Shown: piece after piece, positions 12,018 to 26,134 of the stretch
How the letters are laid out: each line of letters starts with the position of its first letter
Position numbering within the stretch: the first letter of the stretch is position 1
Source: Orbilia blumenaviensis
Taxonomy: Eukaryota; Ascomycota; Orbiliomycetes; Orbiliales; Orbiliaceae
Direction: 5' to 3'
DNA length: 64,000 nucleotides
Assembly: GCA_036872755.1 (NCBI GenBank)
Contig: JAVHNS010000009.1
Location: forward strand, 62,001 to 126,000
The notes under the pieces: generated by a model
Database searches by the model: none
What the model saw: only the letters and a program-made list of their open reading frames with translations
What the model was told of the DNA's origin: nothing
Translations under genes and position numbers: made by a program

Positions 12018-14193
12018 TATAAAAATCATATTTTTTATAAAATAAATAAATAATTGGTTTTTTATAAGGTTAATATTTTTAATTTATTTTTTTAATTAAG
12101 TTATATTTTTTAATATAACTTATTTTAATAATATTATAATATTTATCTTTTTAAAAATATTTATTAATTTTTTTATTATAATTAATATTAAATTAAATAA
12201 TACAAATATTCTAATAAAGTAATTATTAAAGAACAATTTAAAAAAAATATTAAAAAAAATATTTTTAATAATAAAAAAAAATGTTTAAATTATTATTAAT
12301 AAATTAAATATAATTAAAATTTTTAATATATAAGTTTTATTTATTATAATAAAAATTATATAAATAAAAAATATAATTATAAAATTTTATATTTAAAAAT
12401 TAATTTTTATAAAAATAATAATTTAATAAATTTTTTTAATATTTTATAATAATATATTTAATTTTATTTATTTATTCATAAATAATAAAAAAATTCATAT
12501 TTTTAATTTTTTTATAATAAATTTCTTAATTTTTTACAAAATTACTTTTATAAAAATTATTATTAATATAAAAAAAATTTATTTTTAATTTTTAGTATAT
12601 CTATATTTAATATATTTAATAGTAAAAATAATATAATAATTTAAAATTTAATTAATTTTAAATTATATAATCATAATTTTTATATTAATTATAAATTTTT
12701 TGTTAATGATTTATACATTAAATTTATTTTTTTTTAAATTTTATAAAAATTATATTTTTAATATAAATTTTAAAAATAAAAATTTTATTATTTTAATTTT
12801 TATAAAATATAGTAAAAAAATTAGAAAGAATTTTTTTATAAATTTCTTTTTTATTACTTAAATATTTTATAAAAATATTTTTTCATTTAAAAAAGATTTA
12901 TTTATAAGTAACAAATTTATTTTAATAAAAAATTTTTTTATTATATTAATAAATTATAAATAAATTTTAAAATTTTATATTATAAAATTAATATAAATTA
13001 AATAGATATAGTAAATTTTTTTGAGTATATATTTTTAAATAAATTATCCATTAAAACATTTTTTATAATTTACATAAATTCTAAATATTAAATTATTTCA
13101 AAGTTAATAATATTTTAAAAAATTAAATTATAAATAATTAAAATAATTTTAAAATTAATTTCTTTTTCTTAAATAATAAATTTAAAAATATTTAAAATTA
13201 ATTAAAGATAATTAAATAATTTAAAATTTACTTAAAAATTTATTATTAGAATTATTTAATTTTTTAAAAAATAAACTAATATATTATTTAAATTGTTTTT
13301 GTAACAAATAATAATAAAAAATCAGTATTTATAAATTTAATATTTTTACATTATTAAAATATATTATTTTATTATAATTTTTTATAATTTTTAATAATAT
13401 ATTTAAATTTATTACAATTATAATAAATAAAATTATTGGATTTTAATCCTTTAAACTTTTTATTATATAAATAATTATATCAAATTATATATAAATAATT
13501 ATATCAAATTATATGTAAATTTATAAAAATTAAATTAAAAATTTTATTTGAACTAAAATTTCTATTTTTATTTTTATATTAATTTTTATTTTTTTTTATT
13601 ATTCTAATTTTAAAATAATTTTCTTTTATTTTTATTTTTTTTAAAATTTTTTTTTAATTGTGTTTATTACATTAGTAAATATTATTAATTTTAATAATTT
13701 TTTATATTTTTATATATTTAAAAAAAATTTTAAATTATTATTTTTTAAAAAAAATATAAATTTTTAATTTTAATTTTAATTTTTTTGAAATTTAATAAAT
13801 AATATTAAATTTATTTTAATTAGTAAAAAGAATAATTTAATTAAACTTATAAAAATATTTACAAATTAAATTAATTTATTTAAATCTTTTAAAACTTTTA
13901 TAAATTTTATTAATTTTATCATTTTTTCTACATTATTATTTAAAAAAAATAATAAATTCTTTATAATTTATTATAATTTTAAAAATATAAATATTAAAAT
14001 TAATTTTATTTTCAATATAACAATTATAATTAATAAATATTTAAAAAATTGAATTTTTCAAACACATTTTTATAAAAATAATTTTAAATTTGTTATTTAA
14101 AAATCTATTATATTATAGTTTAAAATAAATTAAAAATTAATAAAAAAAATAAATAATTTTTTTTTAAATTTATTAAAATATATTAAAGTTTCA

Positions 14194-14320
14194 ATTTTAA
14201 ATATTTTATTATATTTTTAATTTTAAATATTTTATTAAATTTTTAATTTTAAATATTTTATTAAATTTTTAATTTTAAATATTTTATTAAATTTTTAATT
14301 TTAAATATTTTATCAATATT
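14194..14320. repeat. 26-bp tandem repeat, about five units
   Basis: The unit AATTTTAAATATTTTATTAA plus ATTTTT repeats with few changes. It lies in the 3' internal part of the plus-strand P copy, just upstream of its LTR, and is non-coding. Confidence 0.75.
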
Positions 14321-14841
14321 AATTTTAATTTTTTTTTTATCATAATTTATTTTAAAAATATTATATTTTAATTATTTAAAAATATATTTTTTTTATTTAT
14401 AATAATTTATTTATATTTATTTTTTAAAATAATTAATTTTTTAATAAGATTTTTTATAATAATAAAATTTATTTATTAAAGATTTTTTTATATTAATTAT
14501 TATATTAAATAAATTTAATATTATATTAAGTAATTATTTATATATTTAAAAATAATTTAATATTAATCATATTTAAGTTATAATATTTAGTATTTTTATA
14601 TTATTTAAATAAATTATTAATTTATATTAATTTGAAATTTTTATTATTAATAATTAATTTATTTTATAAATAATCTTTTTATTTATATTTATTAATCTTA
14701 AATTATAATTAATAAATATATTTTTTTATTAAAAAATTTATTTTTTATTTTATAGTAATATAAAAGTTATGATATTTAATATTATTATTGTTATTTAATA
14801 TATAATTTTTATTTTATTGTTAAAAATTAAATTAATTAAAA

Positions 14842-15371
14842 TATTATATTTGTTTTAAATATTGTTTAAATAAAAAATTTTTAAAATAGTTTAGTATTTT
14901 TTAATTAATTATAATCTTAATTTAAAATATTTAAATTATTTTCTTAAGGTAAACTGAATTAAATATAAAAATATTAAATAATATAATTCTTAATAAGAAA
15001 ATATTAAATTTAATAAATATTAATAAGTTGATTGATAGAATTTAAAAAGAATTTTAAAACTATTATTGTTTAAAAATTTTTATATATATAAAAATTTTTT
15101 ATATAAAAATACATTGTTTATAAATTTAAATATTATATATTTAAGAAAATATTATGTATATATAATATATTAAATTATATATAATAATTTTTGTATAGTT
15201 TATCTAAAAATTATATTATCAATACAATATATCTGGTAACAATTCGGTTTTAGCCTAATTCATTTCTAAATGTGTTATCCGAATATTTAATCTGATTTGT
15301 GAGCTGAACCCAAAGTTAAACAGGCTTATGTTTGACATGCCAAGACATACCTAATATGGCTGGCCGTGACA
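14842..15371 (+). repeat. 3' LTR of the plus-strand P copy
   Basis: 530 bp. The start is a RIP-altered form of TGTTACACCTGTTCTGGG, the intact version of which is read inverted at 34714-34731. The end, TGGCTGGCCGTGACA, is well preserved. The last 150 bases (from about 15225) have near-normal G+C. It aligns along its length with the LTR at 16109-16656 and with the inverted partial LTR at 21683. Confidence 0.8.
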
Positions 15372-15373
15372 GT

Positions 15374-15655
15374 GATTTTAAATAAGATTATAATCTTAAA
15401 TAAGCTCACAATTTTAAATAAATTTATAATTTTAAGTAAATTTATAATTTTAAATAAATTTATAATTTTAAATAAAATTATAATCTTAAATAAATTTACA
15501 ATCTTAAATAAGTTTGCAGTTTTAAATAGAATTACAATCTTAAATAAATTTATAATCTTACACAGATTTATAGTCTTAAATAAATTTACAACCTTAAATA
15601 AGATTACAATTTTAAATAATTTTATAATTTTAAATAATTTTACAATTTTAATTAG
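15374..15655. repeat. 18-bp tandem repeat array beside an LTR
   Basis: About fifteen units of AATTTTAAATAAATTTAT with variants (for example AATCTTAAATAAATTTAC). Because 18 is a multiple of three, it stays open in both directions (105 and 111 codons, ILNKF- and LFKI-type repeats). That is a by-product of periodicity; I do not call a protein. It starts three bases after the P LTR end. Confidence 0.85.
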
Positions 15656-16108
15656 ATTCACCCATCTTAAAGAATTTCTTTAATATGAATTATAACATGA
15701 ACTTCTTCATTATACTATTAATTATTAATATTAAATTATAAAAATAATGTTAATGTAAACAATTATAGTCTTAAATTTTATAAATAAATATTTACATATA
15801 ATTTGTAAATATTATGATTTTCTTTTTTAATTATTATAATTACCATTTAATTATCATTATATTTATATAGTTTATTATAAAAGATTTTGAATTATACAAT
15901 TTTTAACCATTAAAGCTTTAGTATTACTATTTATTAATAATAATATTAACTCTATAATAATTTTAAATTTAAATTTTTATATAATCTTTATTAGCAATTT
16001 TTTAATTTTTTAAAATAAAATAGTTTAAATATTAATAATTTTATTAAATAAATATTAATTTATAAATTTTTAAATAATTAATTTATATATATTTTATTAT
16101 TAAAAAAC
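15656..16108. other. A+T-rich spacer between two P copies
   Basis: No gene or recognised repeat boundary. It holds simple A+T-rich sequence between the tandem array and the LTR start at 16109. Confidence 0.6.
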
Positions 16109-16656
16109 TGTTATACCTGGGTATGTTTTAAATAAGAAAGTCCTAAAATAGTTTAGTGTTTTTTGGTTAATTGTATTTTTAATTTAAAATATGTAAATTA
16201 TTTTTTTAAAATAAAATAAATTAAATATATAAATATTAAATGATATAATTTTTAATACAAAAATATTAAATTTAATAAATAAAAATAATAAATAAAGTAA
16301 ATTAAATATTAATAAGTTTGATTGATGATTTAAAAAAAAAATCTTAAAATTATTATTATTTAAAAGTTTTTATATAAATATTTTTTATATAAAATGAATT
16401 GTTTATAGATTTAAATATTATATATTTTAAAAAATATCATGTGTATATAATGTCTTAAATTATATATAATATTTTTTATATAATTTATTTAAAAATTATA
16501 TTATTAATATAATATATTTATAAATAATCCAATTTTAATTTAATTTATTTTTAAATTTATTATTTATATTATAAATTTGATCTATAAATTAAATCTAAAA
16601 TTAAATAGACTCATATTTAACATATTAAAATATATTTAATATAATTAATCATAATA
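16109..16656 (+). repeat. 5'-type LTR of a third, truncated P copy
   Basis: It begins TGTTATACCTGGGTATG and ends at a fully RIP-converted version of the TGGCTGGCCGTGACA terminus (about 16642-16656). The 548 bp align with 14842-15371. The sequence after it matches the internal region of the minus P copy (about 33400-34312, inverted), so this LTR is followed by 5' internal DNA. Confidence 0.75.
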
Positions 16657-17727
16657 TTATTTCCTTTTTTAAAAAAAAAATTCAAAAAGGAAATTCTTAT
16701 ATAAAATTTTCTTATATATAAAAAGATATAATAAAATTAGATAAAAATATAATTTTTTATAATTATATTATATACTTATGTAAGTAAAATTAAATATAAA
16801 TAATTATAATTTATATTATAACTAAATTTTGAAATTTAAATTATAAAATATTTTTTTATATATATGAATAAATATTAAATCTTTCATTTTAATTATATAA
16901 CAAAATATAATTTAAAATTTAAAAAAAATTAGAGAATTGTGTCTAAATAAAATAAAAAAAAACCATTTTTTTTAAATAATTCAAATTAAAAAAAAATATT
17001 GAATATAAAATTTATTATAAATAAAATAAAATAAAAAAATATAATGTAATTTTTTATAAATAATTTTTATTTTTCTTTACTTTATAAAATATTTTTAATT
17101 TAAAATTTTTAATAAATCATATTACAAAAATTCAAAATAAAAAATTAAAAAAATTAAAAAAAACTTTGTTTAATATAAAATAATATATTAAAAAATTATT
17201 GAAAATTAAATAAAATTTACAAAATTTCTAATTAAATTTAATATTATTACAATTAAATTAAAACATTAATTTATTAAAATTTTAATAATTATATAAAAAT
17301 ATTAAAATTCTTTTTTTTTATAAAAAATACAAAATTATAAAAAATAATATAATATTTAAAAATAATTTAATTATTAAAAAAAAATTAAAAAAATTTTATT
17401 AATATTTAATAAAATATTTAACTTCTTTTATAACATTTTAGTAGTTACAATAAATTTTTTTATTAAATAGGATAAAAATTATTTTATATTTTTTATAAAA
17501 ATATTATAAATATTTTTTATTAATTGTATATATTCTTCAACTTCAAAAACATTTTTTTTGGTGTCAAAAAAAAAAGAATAATTTTAAATATTTATTTTTT
17601 TAACATTATATATAAAATATATTTAATTATTAAATATTAAAAAATATTATAAATAAATTTTATTATAAATAAAAAAAATATCTAATTATTTTAAATATGA
17701 TTTAAAAAATTTTAAAAATAAATTTTT
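16657..17727 (+). mobile_element. P family 5' internal region, truncated
   Basis: Aligns with the inverted 33420-34312 and, from about 17440, with 330-620. The similarity stops abruptly at about 17727, where an unrelated sequence starting TGTCAGAATTGATAGGG begins. Confidence 0.6.
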
Positions 17728-20700
17728 TGTCAGAATTGATAGGGTTAAGTGAAGTATATTAAATAAAATCTGCTGAGTTTAGTAATATCCTTAATTAGGA
17801 TTTATATATATAGGGTAATTTGTGAATTAATTACATAAAAAATGATTTAAATATATAAAAAATTAAAGTTATTTTAATTAAAAAATTATATAAAAGATTA
17901 AAAAAATCATATATAAAATAATTTATTTAATTATTTTAAATGTAATATTTTAATATTTTTATTAAGTTTTATAATTATTATTATTATAATTTCTTTTTGA
18001 GGCTTTCTTTTTATTGATGTAATTATAGTTATATTTATTTATTATAGTAATAAAATTAATATAATATAAATAATAAATTTAGTAAATATATAAAAAAAGT
18101 ATATAAAAATATATAAACTATAATAAATGTAAATTTGTTGTAATTTATTTTTAGTGTTTAATTTTTATTAGGGGTTTAATTAAAAAGTTAGTTAAATTAT
18201 TAATAAATATAATTCTTTTAATATTTAAGATTTTTTTTTATATAAAAGTCCTTGATTATATAATATTTAATATTTATATATTTTATTCAATTATAAGTAT
18301 TATTTAAAATTAATTATAAGTTGTTAAACAACTGTATAATCAAAATAAAATAATAATAATATAAATAACTTAATTTTGTTAAATATTTTAATTAAATTAT
18401 ATTTTTAATTGTTTTTATTTTAATTATATATTTAATATGTTATATACTATTAATTATTATAATTTATTTTTTAAATTTTTAAACTTTAATTATAAAATTA
18501 TAAATAATTTTTAATTAATTTTTTATTATTTACATTACTAATTAAATTAAAATTTAAGTATTTTTTCAATAATTTTTATTATTTATTTTCCACATTTTCT
18601 AACATAAATTCTAAAATTTTTATATTATTAAAATATTTTAGTATTTTCTATATTATTTTAGTATATATTATCATTAATTTTAAATTATATTTAATTAATT
18701 ATTTTATTATATAAATTATTAAATATATAAATTATTTATTTAATTATTAATATTAATAAATTTTATTATGATTTACTAATAATATATTATTTTTAATAAT
18801 AAGATTTTATTTTATTAAAATTTTTATAACATTACATTAATCCATATTATAACAAATAAAAATAAGTTTAATAAATATTTATTAAAAAATAATAATTATT
18901 TTCTTTTTTTTCTTTTTTTTAATAAAGATTTTTCAAAAAATTTTAATCTTTTTAATATTAATTATTTCATATTTAGTTTTAAGTATTTTCTTAATTTCAA
19001 TTATTAAAATTAATGTAATAATTATTATAAATAAATTATTTATATAAAAAAAAATTATAATATCATTATTTTAATTAATATATAAATTTTTATCATCTAT
19101 ATAATATAAAATTAAATTTTTTAAAAAAGATATTAATATTGATATTTGAAATTTTAAATATTTAGTATATAATATATATTTAAAATATAAAATTGGATTT
19201 TTAAATGTTCTAAATATTTTTTTATAATATTTTTTTAATAATACTATATATACCTCCTCTAAAAAGATAAAAATCAAAAATGAAATTTTAATATTTAACT
19301 AATATAACTTTTAATTTTTAAAAATAATTAATATTAAAAACAATCTAAAAATTATTAATTTAATTACAAAAGTATATATATTTAAATTAATATTGAATTA
19401 AAGATTTTTATAAATTATTCACTTAATTTTATACTAAATTAAATTATTTTAAATTTTTATTTTAAATATTTATTTTAATACAAAAATTTTATATTTAAAT
19501 AATAATTCTATTAATTCAAAAAACTATTAATTTTATATAAATCTAATTTTTTTTAATACAATTTATAATTTTTTTATAATTTTATAATTTTTAATTAAAA
19601 ATAATTTTATTTTAAAGTATAATAAATATTTTCATTTTTATAATATCAATAATTCAGTTATTTTGAATTATTTTAAAGACTAAACTCTTTTTAAGTTATT
19701 TATAAATAATTTTATATTTTTTAATATATTTAATAATAAATAAAATATAATTATTATTCAATTCTTGTTTAAAAAAAAATTTTTTTTGATTTAAATTAAT
19801 AAATATATTTTTATATAATTTAAAATTTATTTAAATATTTTTATTAATATTTTTTTATTATATTACTAATTAATCTTCTTAATAATAATTAATTTTAAAT
19901 ATTCTTTATTTATTTTAATTATTATCAAATTTTTAATTAAATTATTTAATTTAATAATTTTTTTTTTTTTTTTTTTGCATTTTTTGATTAATTAACTAAA
20001 TTTTTAATTTAATTAATTTAATATTATCATTAAATAATATAAAAAAAAAATATAAATGTTACATAAGATACGTTTTTTATATAAAAATTAATATTTCAAT
20101 ATAATTTAAAAATTAATCTTTAATTAAGTATTTTTCTTAATTTTATTTAAAAAATTAAATAGTTTTATGAATTATAAATAATTTTTTGATTATAAAGCCT
20201 TAATATTAATTTTAATATAATATTGTAAATATTTAATTTTAATATAATTTTTTTAGTAATAAATTTTAATATAATCTTTTCAATAATAAAATTTAATATA
20301 ATACTAATAATAATTGTTTTTAATATATTTAATTAAATAATATATTTTAATTAAATTTTAATAATAAAAATATCAATATAATATTATTTCTATAATATAA
20401 TTCCAAATTTAAATTTATATTTTTATTTATAAATTAAACAATTTTATTACTTTTAAATTTATAAAAATTACTAATTAAATAATAATTATATTAATTTATT
20501 AATCTAACTAAACCAGTTTTCCTAAAAAATACTATCTCCTAATTAAAAATCTTTTTATTATAAAATCTTATTCCATTCTAAATTTTATAAAAAATAATAT
20601 TATTTTTATATAATTTATAAATAAATATAAATTAATATATATAATAAATTTATTATATTTTTTTTTTAAAATATTTAATACCAAACAAAATAATTAAAAA

Positions 20701-21682
20701 TTTAAAATAATTTAAATCAAGAAATTATTTATATAAAGTTTTATATAATAATTTTTTATTATTTAAATTTTATAACAAAAGTTCATTCTTTAAATAAACA
20801 ATTATAATTACAGTTTTTTTTAAAAAAAATATTAACAAATTTATTTTATATAATAATATTATAATTATAAAAATTAACACATCCATTTTTTAATTATATT
20901 ATTAAAATCCTCATATTATAAGAAAAAATATTTAAATTTTATTTTATACTATAATAAAAAATTTAAAAACCTTTAATTACTATATTTTCCTATTTTGTTA
21001 TTTAATTGAAAATTAAAAATTTTACATAATTTTTTATATTAATCTTTTTTTTATTTTAATAATAAATGATTTAAAATTATTACCAATATTGATTTTATAA
21101 ATTATTATTTGTTTTTTTGTTTATTTAAAATAATTATTTATAAAAATAATAAAATAATTTTTATTTTCTTTAATTAAAAATAATTTATTTAATAAATTAT
21201 TATAAAATTTTTTTTTTAATATTTTATATTTAAATTAAATATTATTATAATTAAAATTTTTTTTTTTTTAATTTGTATATAAATTTAATAAATTAATAAA
21301 TTCTTTTTTAAAAATCAATTTAATTTTAGTTTTTTTATTAATTTTTATTAAATATAATATAAAATATAATTAAATTTATTATATTATTTTATAAAAAATT
21401 TAGTATTTTTATTTAATTTTATTTTAATTTTTAATTCAAATTTATTTTTTTTATTAAATATTAAATTTCAATTAAAAACATTAAATTTTATATTAAATTT
21501 TTTATTTAATAAATATTTATTATTAAAAATATGAATTAATATAATTATTAAATTAATATTAATAAATATTATTAAATTTTTAGTTTGTTGATTAAAAATA
21601 TAAATTTTTAGATTTTCATTTTATAATTATACTTAACAAAAATATAAATAAAGAATAATTTTTTAAAAAATTTGGAAATTTA
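17728..21682. other. Unassigned A+T-rich repeat remnants
   Basis: 17728-17830 is an island of less biased sequence starting TGTCAGAATTGATAGGGTTA, which could be an LTR start replacing the end of the P copy; a possible end is TTGTTAAACA near 18325. I found no second copy in the window. The rest, to 21682, is A+T-rich and stop-filled. The 68-codon frame at 19071-19277 (minus) shows no motif and is not called. Confidence 0.4.
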
Positions 21683-23983
21683 TATCATGGTCAACCATAC
21701 TAGGTATGTCTTGGTATATTAAATATGAGTTTATTTTTGTAGGCTGTTTTACATATTAAGATGATTTATTTTATAAATATTTAGAAGATAAATTTCAAAA
21801 TAAACTAGATTAAAATTAAATTATTTATAAATATATTATTCTAATAATATATTTGATTATTAAATTTATTTAATACATTAAATAAATAGAAATATAATTA
21901 ATGTTATTTTGGTATTTAATATTTATATTTATAAATAATTTTTACTTATATAAACAACATTTATATATATAAAATTTTTTAAATAATAGTAATTTCAAAA
22001 ATATAAAAAATGATTATTAAAATTAATAATATTAGTATAATAAAAATAGTTAAAAAAAAAAGAAATTTTTAGAATTATAATTTAAAAAAGGATAAGAATA
22101 AGGGGAAGTTATTTTAAAATTAAAATAATAATAAAGGAAATAGGAATTAATAAAAAAATCAAAATAAAAACTTTATTTTAAATAAAATTTTTGATTTAAT
22201 TTTTATAAATTTTAATATAATTTAATATAATTATTCATATAATAAGAAATTTAAAAGATCAAAATCCAATAATTTTATTTATTATAATTATAATAAATTC
22301 AAATATATTATTAAAAATTATAATAAATTCTAACAAAATAACATATTTTGATAATATAAAAATATTAAATTTATAAATATTATCTACTATAAAGATAGTT
22401 TAAATAATATATTAATTTATTTTTTAAAAAATTAAATAAATTTAATAATAAATTTTTAAATAAACTTTAAATTATTTAATTATTTTTAATTAATTTATAA
22501 AGATTTTTAAATTTATTATTTAAGAAAAAGAAATTAAACTTAAAATTATCTTAATTATTTATAATTTAATTTTTTAAAAATATTAAAATAATTTAAGATT
22601 TAAAATTTATTTAAATTATGAAAAATATTTTAATAAACAATTTGTTTAAAAATATATATTTAAAAAATTTTATTATATTTATTTAGTTTATATTAACTTT
22701 ATATTATAAAATTTTAAAATTTATTTATAATTTATTAATGTAGTAAAAGATTCCCTTATTAAAATAAACTTATTATTTATTTATGATTAAATTTTTTTAA
22801 ATAAAAAAAACTTCCCATAAAACATTTAAATAATAAAAAAAAAATTTATAAAAAGATTTTTTTTAATCTTTTTATTACATTTTATAAAAATTAAAAAAAT
22901 AATAAAATCTTTATTTCGAAAACCTATATTAAAAATATAATTTTTATAAAATTTAAAAAAACAATAAATCTAATATATAAATTATTAATAAAAAATTCAT
23001 AATTAACATAATAATTATAATTATATAATTTAAAATTAATTAAATTTTAAATATTTAGATTATTATATTACTTTTATTATTAAATATGTTAACTATAAAT
23101 ATATTAAGAATAAAAATTAATTTTTTTTTAAAAAATATTAAAATATCTTCTTTTATATTAATAATAATTTTTATAAAATTAATTTTATAAAAAATTAAAA
23201 CAATTATTATAAAAAAATTAAAAATATTAATTTTTTTATTACTTATAAATAAATAAATAAAATTAAATATATTATTATAAAATATTAGAAAATTATTTTA
23301 AATTATTATTTTTATAAAAATTAATTTTCAAATATAAAATTTTATAATTATATTCTTTATTTTTGTAATTTTTATTACTATAATAAATAAAATTTTTATA
23401 TTAAAATTTTTAATTATATTTAATTTATTTATAATTTTAATGTTTTTTTAAATATTAAAAATATTTTTTTTAAATTATTATTTAATTCATTTATAATTTT
23501 AATGTTTTTTTAAATATTAAAAATATTTTTTTAAAATTATTATTTAATGATTAGTTTATTAAAATATATATATTATTTAATTTAATATTAATTATAATAA
23601 AAAAATTAAAAATGTTAATTTTATAAAAAATTAATTAATTATTTATTTTATAAAAAATATAATTTTTATATTTATTATATTTAAAAATATATTACCTTTA
23701 TTAGAAATTGTTATATACTAAAAATTAAATTTAATACACAAAAATATAAAATAATAATACACAATTTACTAGGATTATATTTTTAATCACTAATTTAATT
23801 TTAAATATTATTTTTAAAAAAATTATTTAAATTATAAACAAAATAATTTTACTTTATTTTATTTTTGACTTAAAATTATTAATTTTAGAAAAAAAATAAT
23901 TTTAATAAAATTTTAATAAAATTGAATTTATTAATATTTATAAAAAAATAAATATATAAAAAAAAATTAATTAAATTTTAAAA
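21683..23983 (-). mobile_element. LTR family P, minus copy, 3' LTR remnant and 3' internal region
   Basis: 21683 onward (TATCATGGTCAACCATACTA) is the RIP-altered reverse complement of the P LTR terminus at 15352-15371. The LTR is truncated near 22010, where it joins internal sequence matching 13520-13720 inverted, so roughly 1 kb is missing relative to the plus copy. The rest matches 11465-13500 inverted. It is interrupted on the right by the Helitron-like element at 23984. Confidence 0.7.
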
Positions 23984-24340
23984 TGCCTGACTGCAGTATT
24001 GCAGGAAGATTAGAGTTAAACTTGTGTGATCCATACTAGATTTACTAAAAAATATATTGTTTTTAATTAATTTAAAAAAAAAAATTTTTTGAAATTTTAT
24101 TATATAAATTTATATAAAATTTTTTAAATTTTAATATTTTTTTTGGTTTTGGTATTTTTGTAGTTTTATTAAAATTAAATTTTTATAAATATTTATAAAC
24201 TAAGTTTTATTTATAAACTAAAATTTATTTTTAATATTTAAATATTTTTTTGTTATAAATGAAAATATATTATTATTTATATGGTTAAATATGATTTAAA
24301 TGTTGTAATTGGGTTTGAATATTGCGCAGCGGCCTCCTTG
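23984..24340 (+). mobile_element. Helitron-like non-autonomous element, subfamily B, copy 1
   Basis: 357 bp. It starts TGCCTGACTGCAGTATTGCA after host A and ends GCGCAGCGGCCTCCTTG before host T. The terminus is CTTG where other copies have CTAG. The plus-strand P copy has the joined flanks (AATAATATTAAA|TTTTAAAAT) at 10671/10672, an exact empty site without target duplication. Its interior matches the split copy at 25573 and lacks the long fold-back middle of subfamily A. It is strongly RIP-decayed inside. Confidence 0.85.
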
Positions 24341-25572
24341 TTTAATATTATTTAAATAAATTTTTTTATAATTAATTAAAAAAAATTTTTTTTTATTAAT
24401 TAATATTCATAGAAATTTTAATATATTTTTATTAAATTATAAAATAAAAATTTTGTTTATTTATTTTAAAATTATTAAATAATTTAATTTATTTTATATT
24501 TAAAAACTTTAAAGAATATATATTATTATTTTTAAAATTATTTTTATATTTTTTATAAATAAATATTTAGAAATAATTATAATAAATATTTTCAAAATTT
24601 TTTATAAAATAATTTTTAAATTTTTTTAATTAGGAAAATATAATTTAAATATTAATTAAAAAATTTGTTATTTTAAATTTTTGAAATATAATTATAAAAA
24701 GATTTATTTTAAAATTTAATTAAATAATTGGTTTTTAAAAGAAGTTTATTATTAATTTATTTAAAATATATTATAAAGAAAAGTTAATAATTATTTTTAA
24801 AATAATTTTTATTTTATAAAATACTTATGTTTTTTTTAAAATATAAAAAGAAAAAAAAAGATTTTAAATTGAATTTTTGAAAATAATAAATTTAATTTTT
24901 AATTTTTAAATAAATAAGATTTTTTGTTGAAAATTAATTAATTTATATATTATATTTTTTTTTAAAAAAAAATTTAATTGAAATTTTTATTTATATATAG
25001 AAGAAGAAATTGTAGTTTTATATAAATATATTAATAAAAATCTTTATAATAAATTTAAATTTATTTATAAAATATTTTATATTATTTATATTAAAATTTA
25101 ATAAAAAATTATAAATATATATAAAAGTTTAAATAATATTATAATTAAAAATATTAAATTTTTATTATTAATAAATAAGTTTTTTGATTATTTAATAAAT
25201 ATAAATTATTTTATTAAATTGAATATTATTAATATTTATTATAATATTAAAATAAATTTAAAAAAAAAATAAAAAATAATTTTTGAATATTATTATAATT
25301 TATTTAAATATTTAATTATATTATTTAAATTAATTAATATATTAACTTTTTTTCAAATTTTTATAAATTAGATATTTTAAAAATATATAAATATTATTTA
25401 TATTATTTATCAAATAATATTTTAATTTTTAATAAAATATTAAAAAAATATAAAAAAAATATTAATATAATATTAAAATCTTCTTAAGATTATAATTTAT
25501 ATATAATATTAAATAAATTACAATTATAATTTATATATAATATTAAATAAATTAAAATTTGCTATTATTAAA
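24341..25572 (-). mobile_element. LTR family P, minus copy, middle internal segment
   Basis: Matches the reverse complement of about 9497-10671 of the plus copy. It lies between two Helitron-like insertions (23984-24340 and 25573-32991) that the plus copy lacks. Confidence 0.7.
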
Positions 25573-25804
25573 CTAGGAGGCTGCTGCACAGCATTTAAAC
25601 CTGACTATAGCATTTAGATTATATACAAATAATAGTGTATTTTCATTTATAATAAAAAAATGTTTAAATATTAAAAATAAAATTTAGTTTGTAAATCAAA
25701 TTTAGTTTATAAATATTTATAAATATTTAGTTTTGATAAAATTATAAAAATACTAAAATTAAAAAAAAAATTAAGATTTGAAAAATTTTATATAAATTTG
25801 TATA
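25573..25804 (-). mobile_element. Helitron-like element, subfamily B, copy 2, 3'-terminal part (split by Gypsy A)
   Basis: Read on the minus strand, this is the 3' portion ending CCTCCTAG then host T. The rest of the element is 32872-32991, displaced by the Gypsy element. The two parts add to about 352 bp, close to the 357 bp of the copy at 23984. Bases 25800-25804 (GTATA) are the target duplication of the Gypsy insertion. Confidence 0.88.
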
Positions 25805-26134
25805 TGTCAGGCTGTGCACCCATGTGGTAGTGCGTAAAATACAACAAGGTTAATATAATAATTAGAGCTATTTGGTCTGGATAATATGAACATATAGCAA
25901 CCTATCTGGAGACTTATCTGAACAACTTCGGTCTTTAGGTCAATATTAGATCAATTTTCTTAATCTGGAAATAATAGAAAATTATAATTTAATATTATAA
26001 TATATATATTTTTTAATATATAAAGTATAAATAGTAGTTATATATATAATTTTTTGTTTTTTAATTTATAATTATAATTAAGGTCATATTCTTAATTATC
26101 ATAATATATATATTTTTATATATATAACCTTACA
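25805..26134 (+). repeat. 5' LTR of Gypsy A
   Basis: 330 bp, TGTCAGGCTGTGCACCC at the start and AACCTTACA at the end. Its first 180 bases keep normal G+C, unlike the 3' LTR. Confidence 0.93.

Larger units (their letters stand above)
9198..15371 (+). mobile_element. LTR family P, plus copy, internal region and 3' LTR
   Basis: From about 9200 to 14840 this aligns with the reverse complement of the minus-strand P copy (21683-34731), matching piece by piece around different later insertions. For example, 9480-9720 matches 25380-25570, 10560-10690 matches 24344 onward, and 11465-13720 matches about 22000-23980, all inverted. It ends with an LTR (14842-15371). It carries two Helitron-like insertions (10721-11459, 11706-12017). 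No reverse transcriptase motif survived that I could read, so its superfamily is not assigned. Confidence 0.75.

Noticed and set aside
11744..12022. 92-codon frame inside the short Helitron-like element
   Set aside because: It runs through the terminal hairpin and into host DNA, has no motif and is absent from the other copies; it reflects only the lack of RIP in this element.
15326..15683. Two overlapping opposite-strand frames of 105 and 111 codons with LNKF/LFKI repeats
   Set aside because: Both are produced by the 18-bp tandem array; the periodicity keeps all copies in frame and there is no independent coding evidence.
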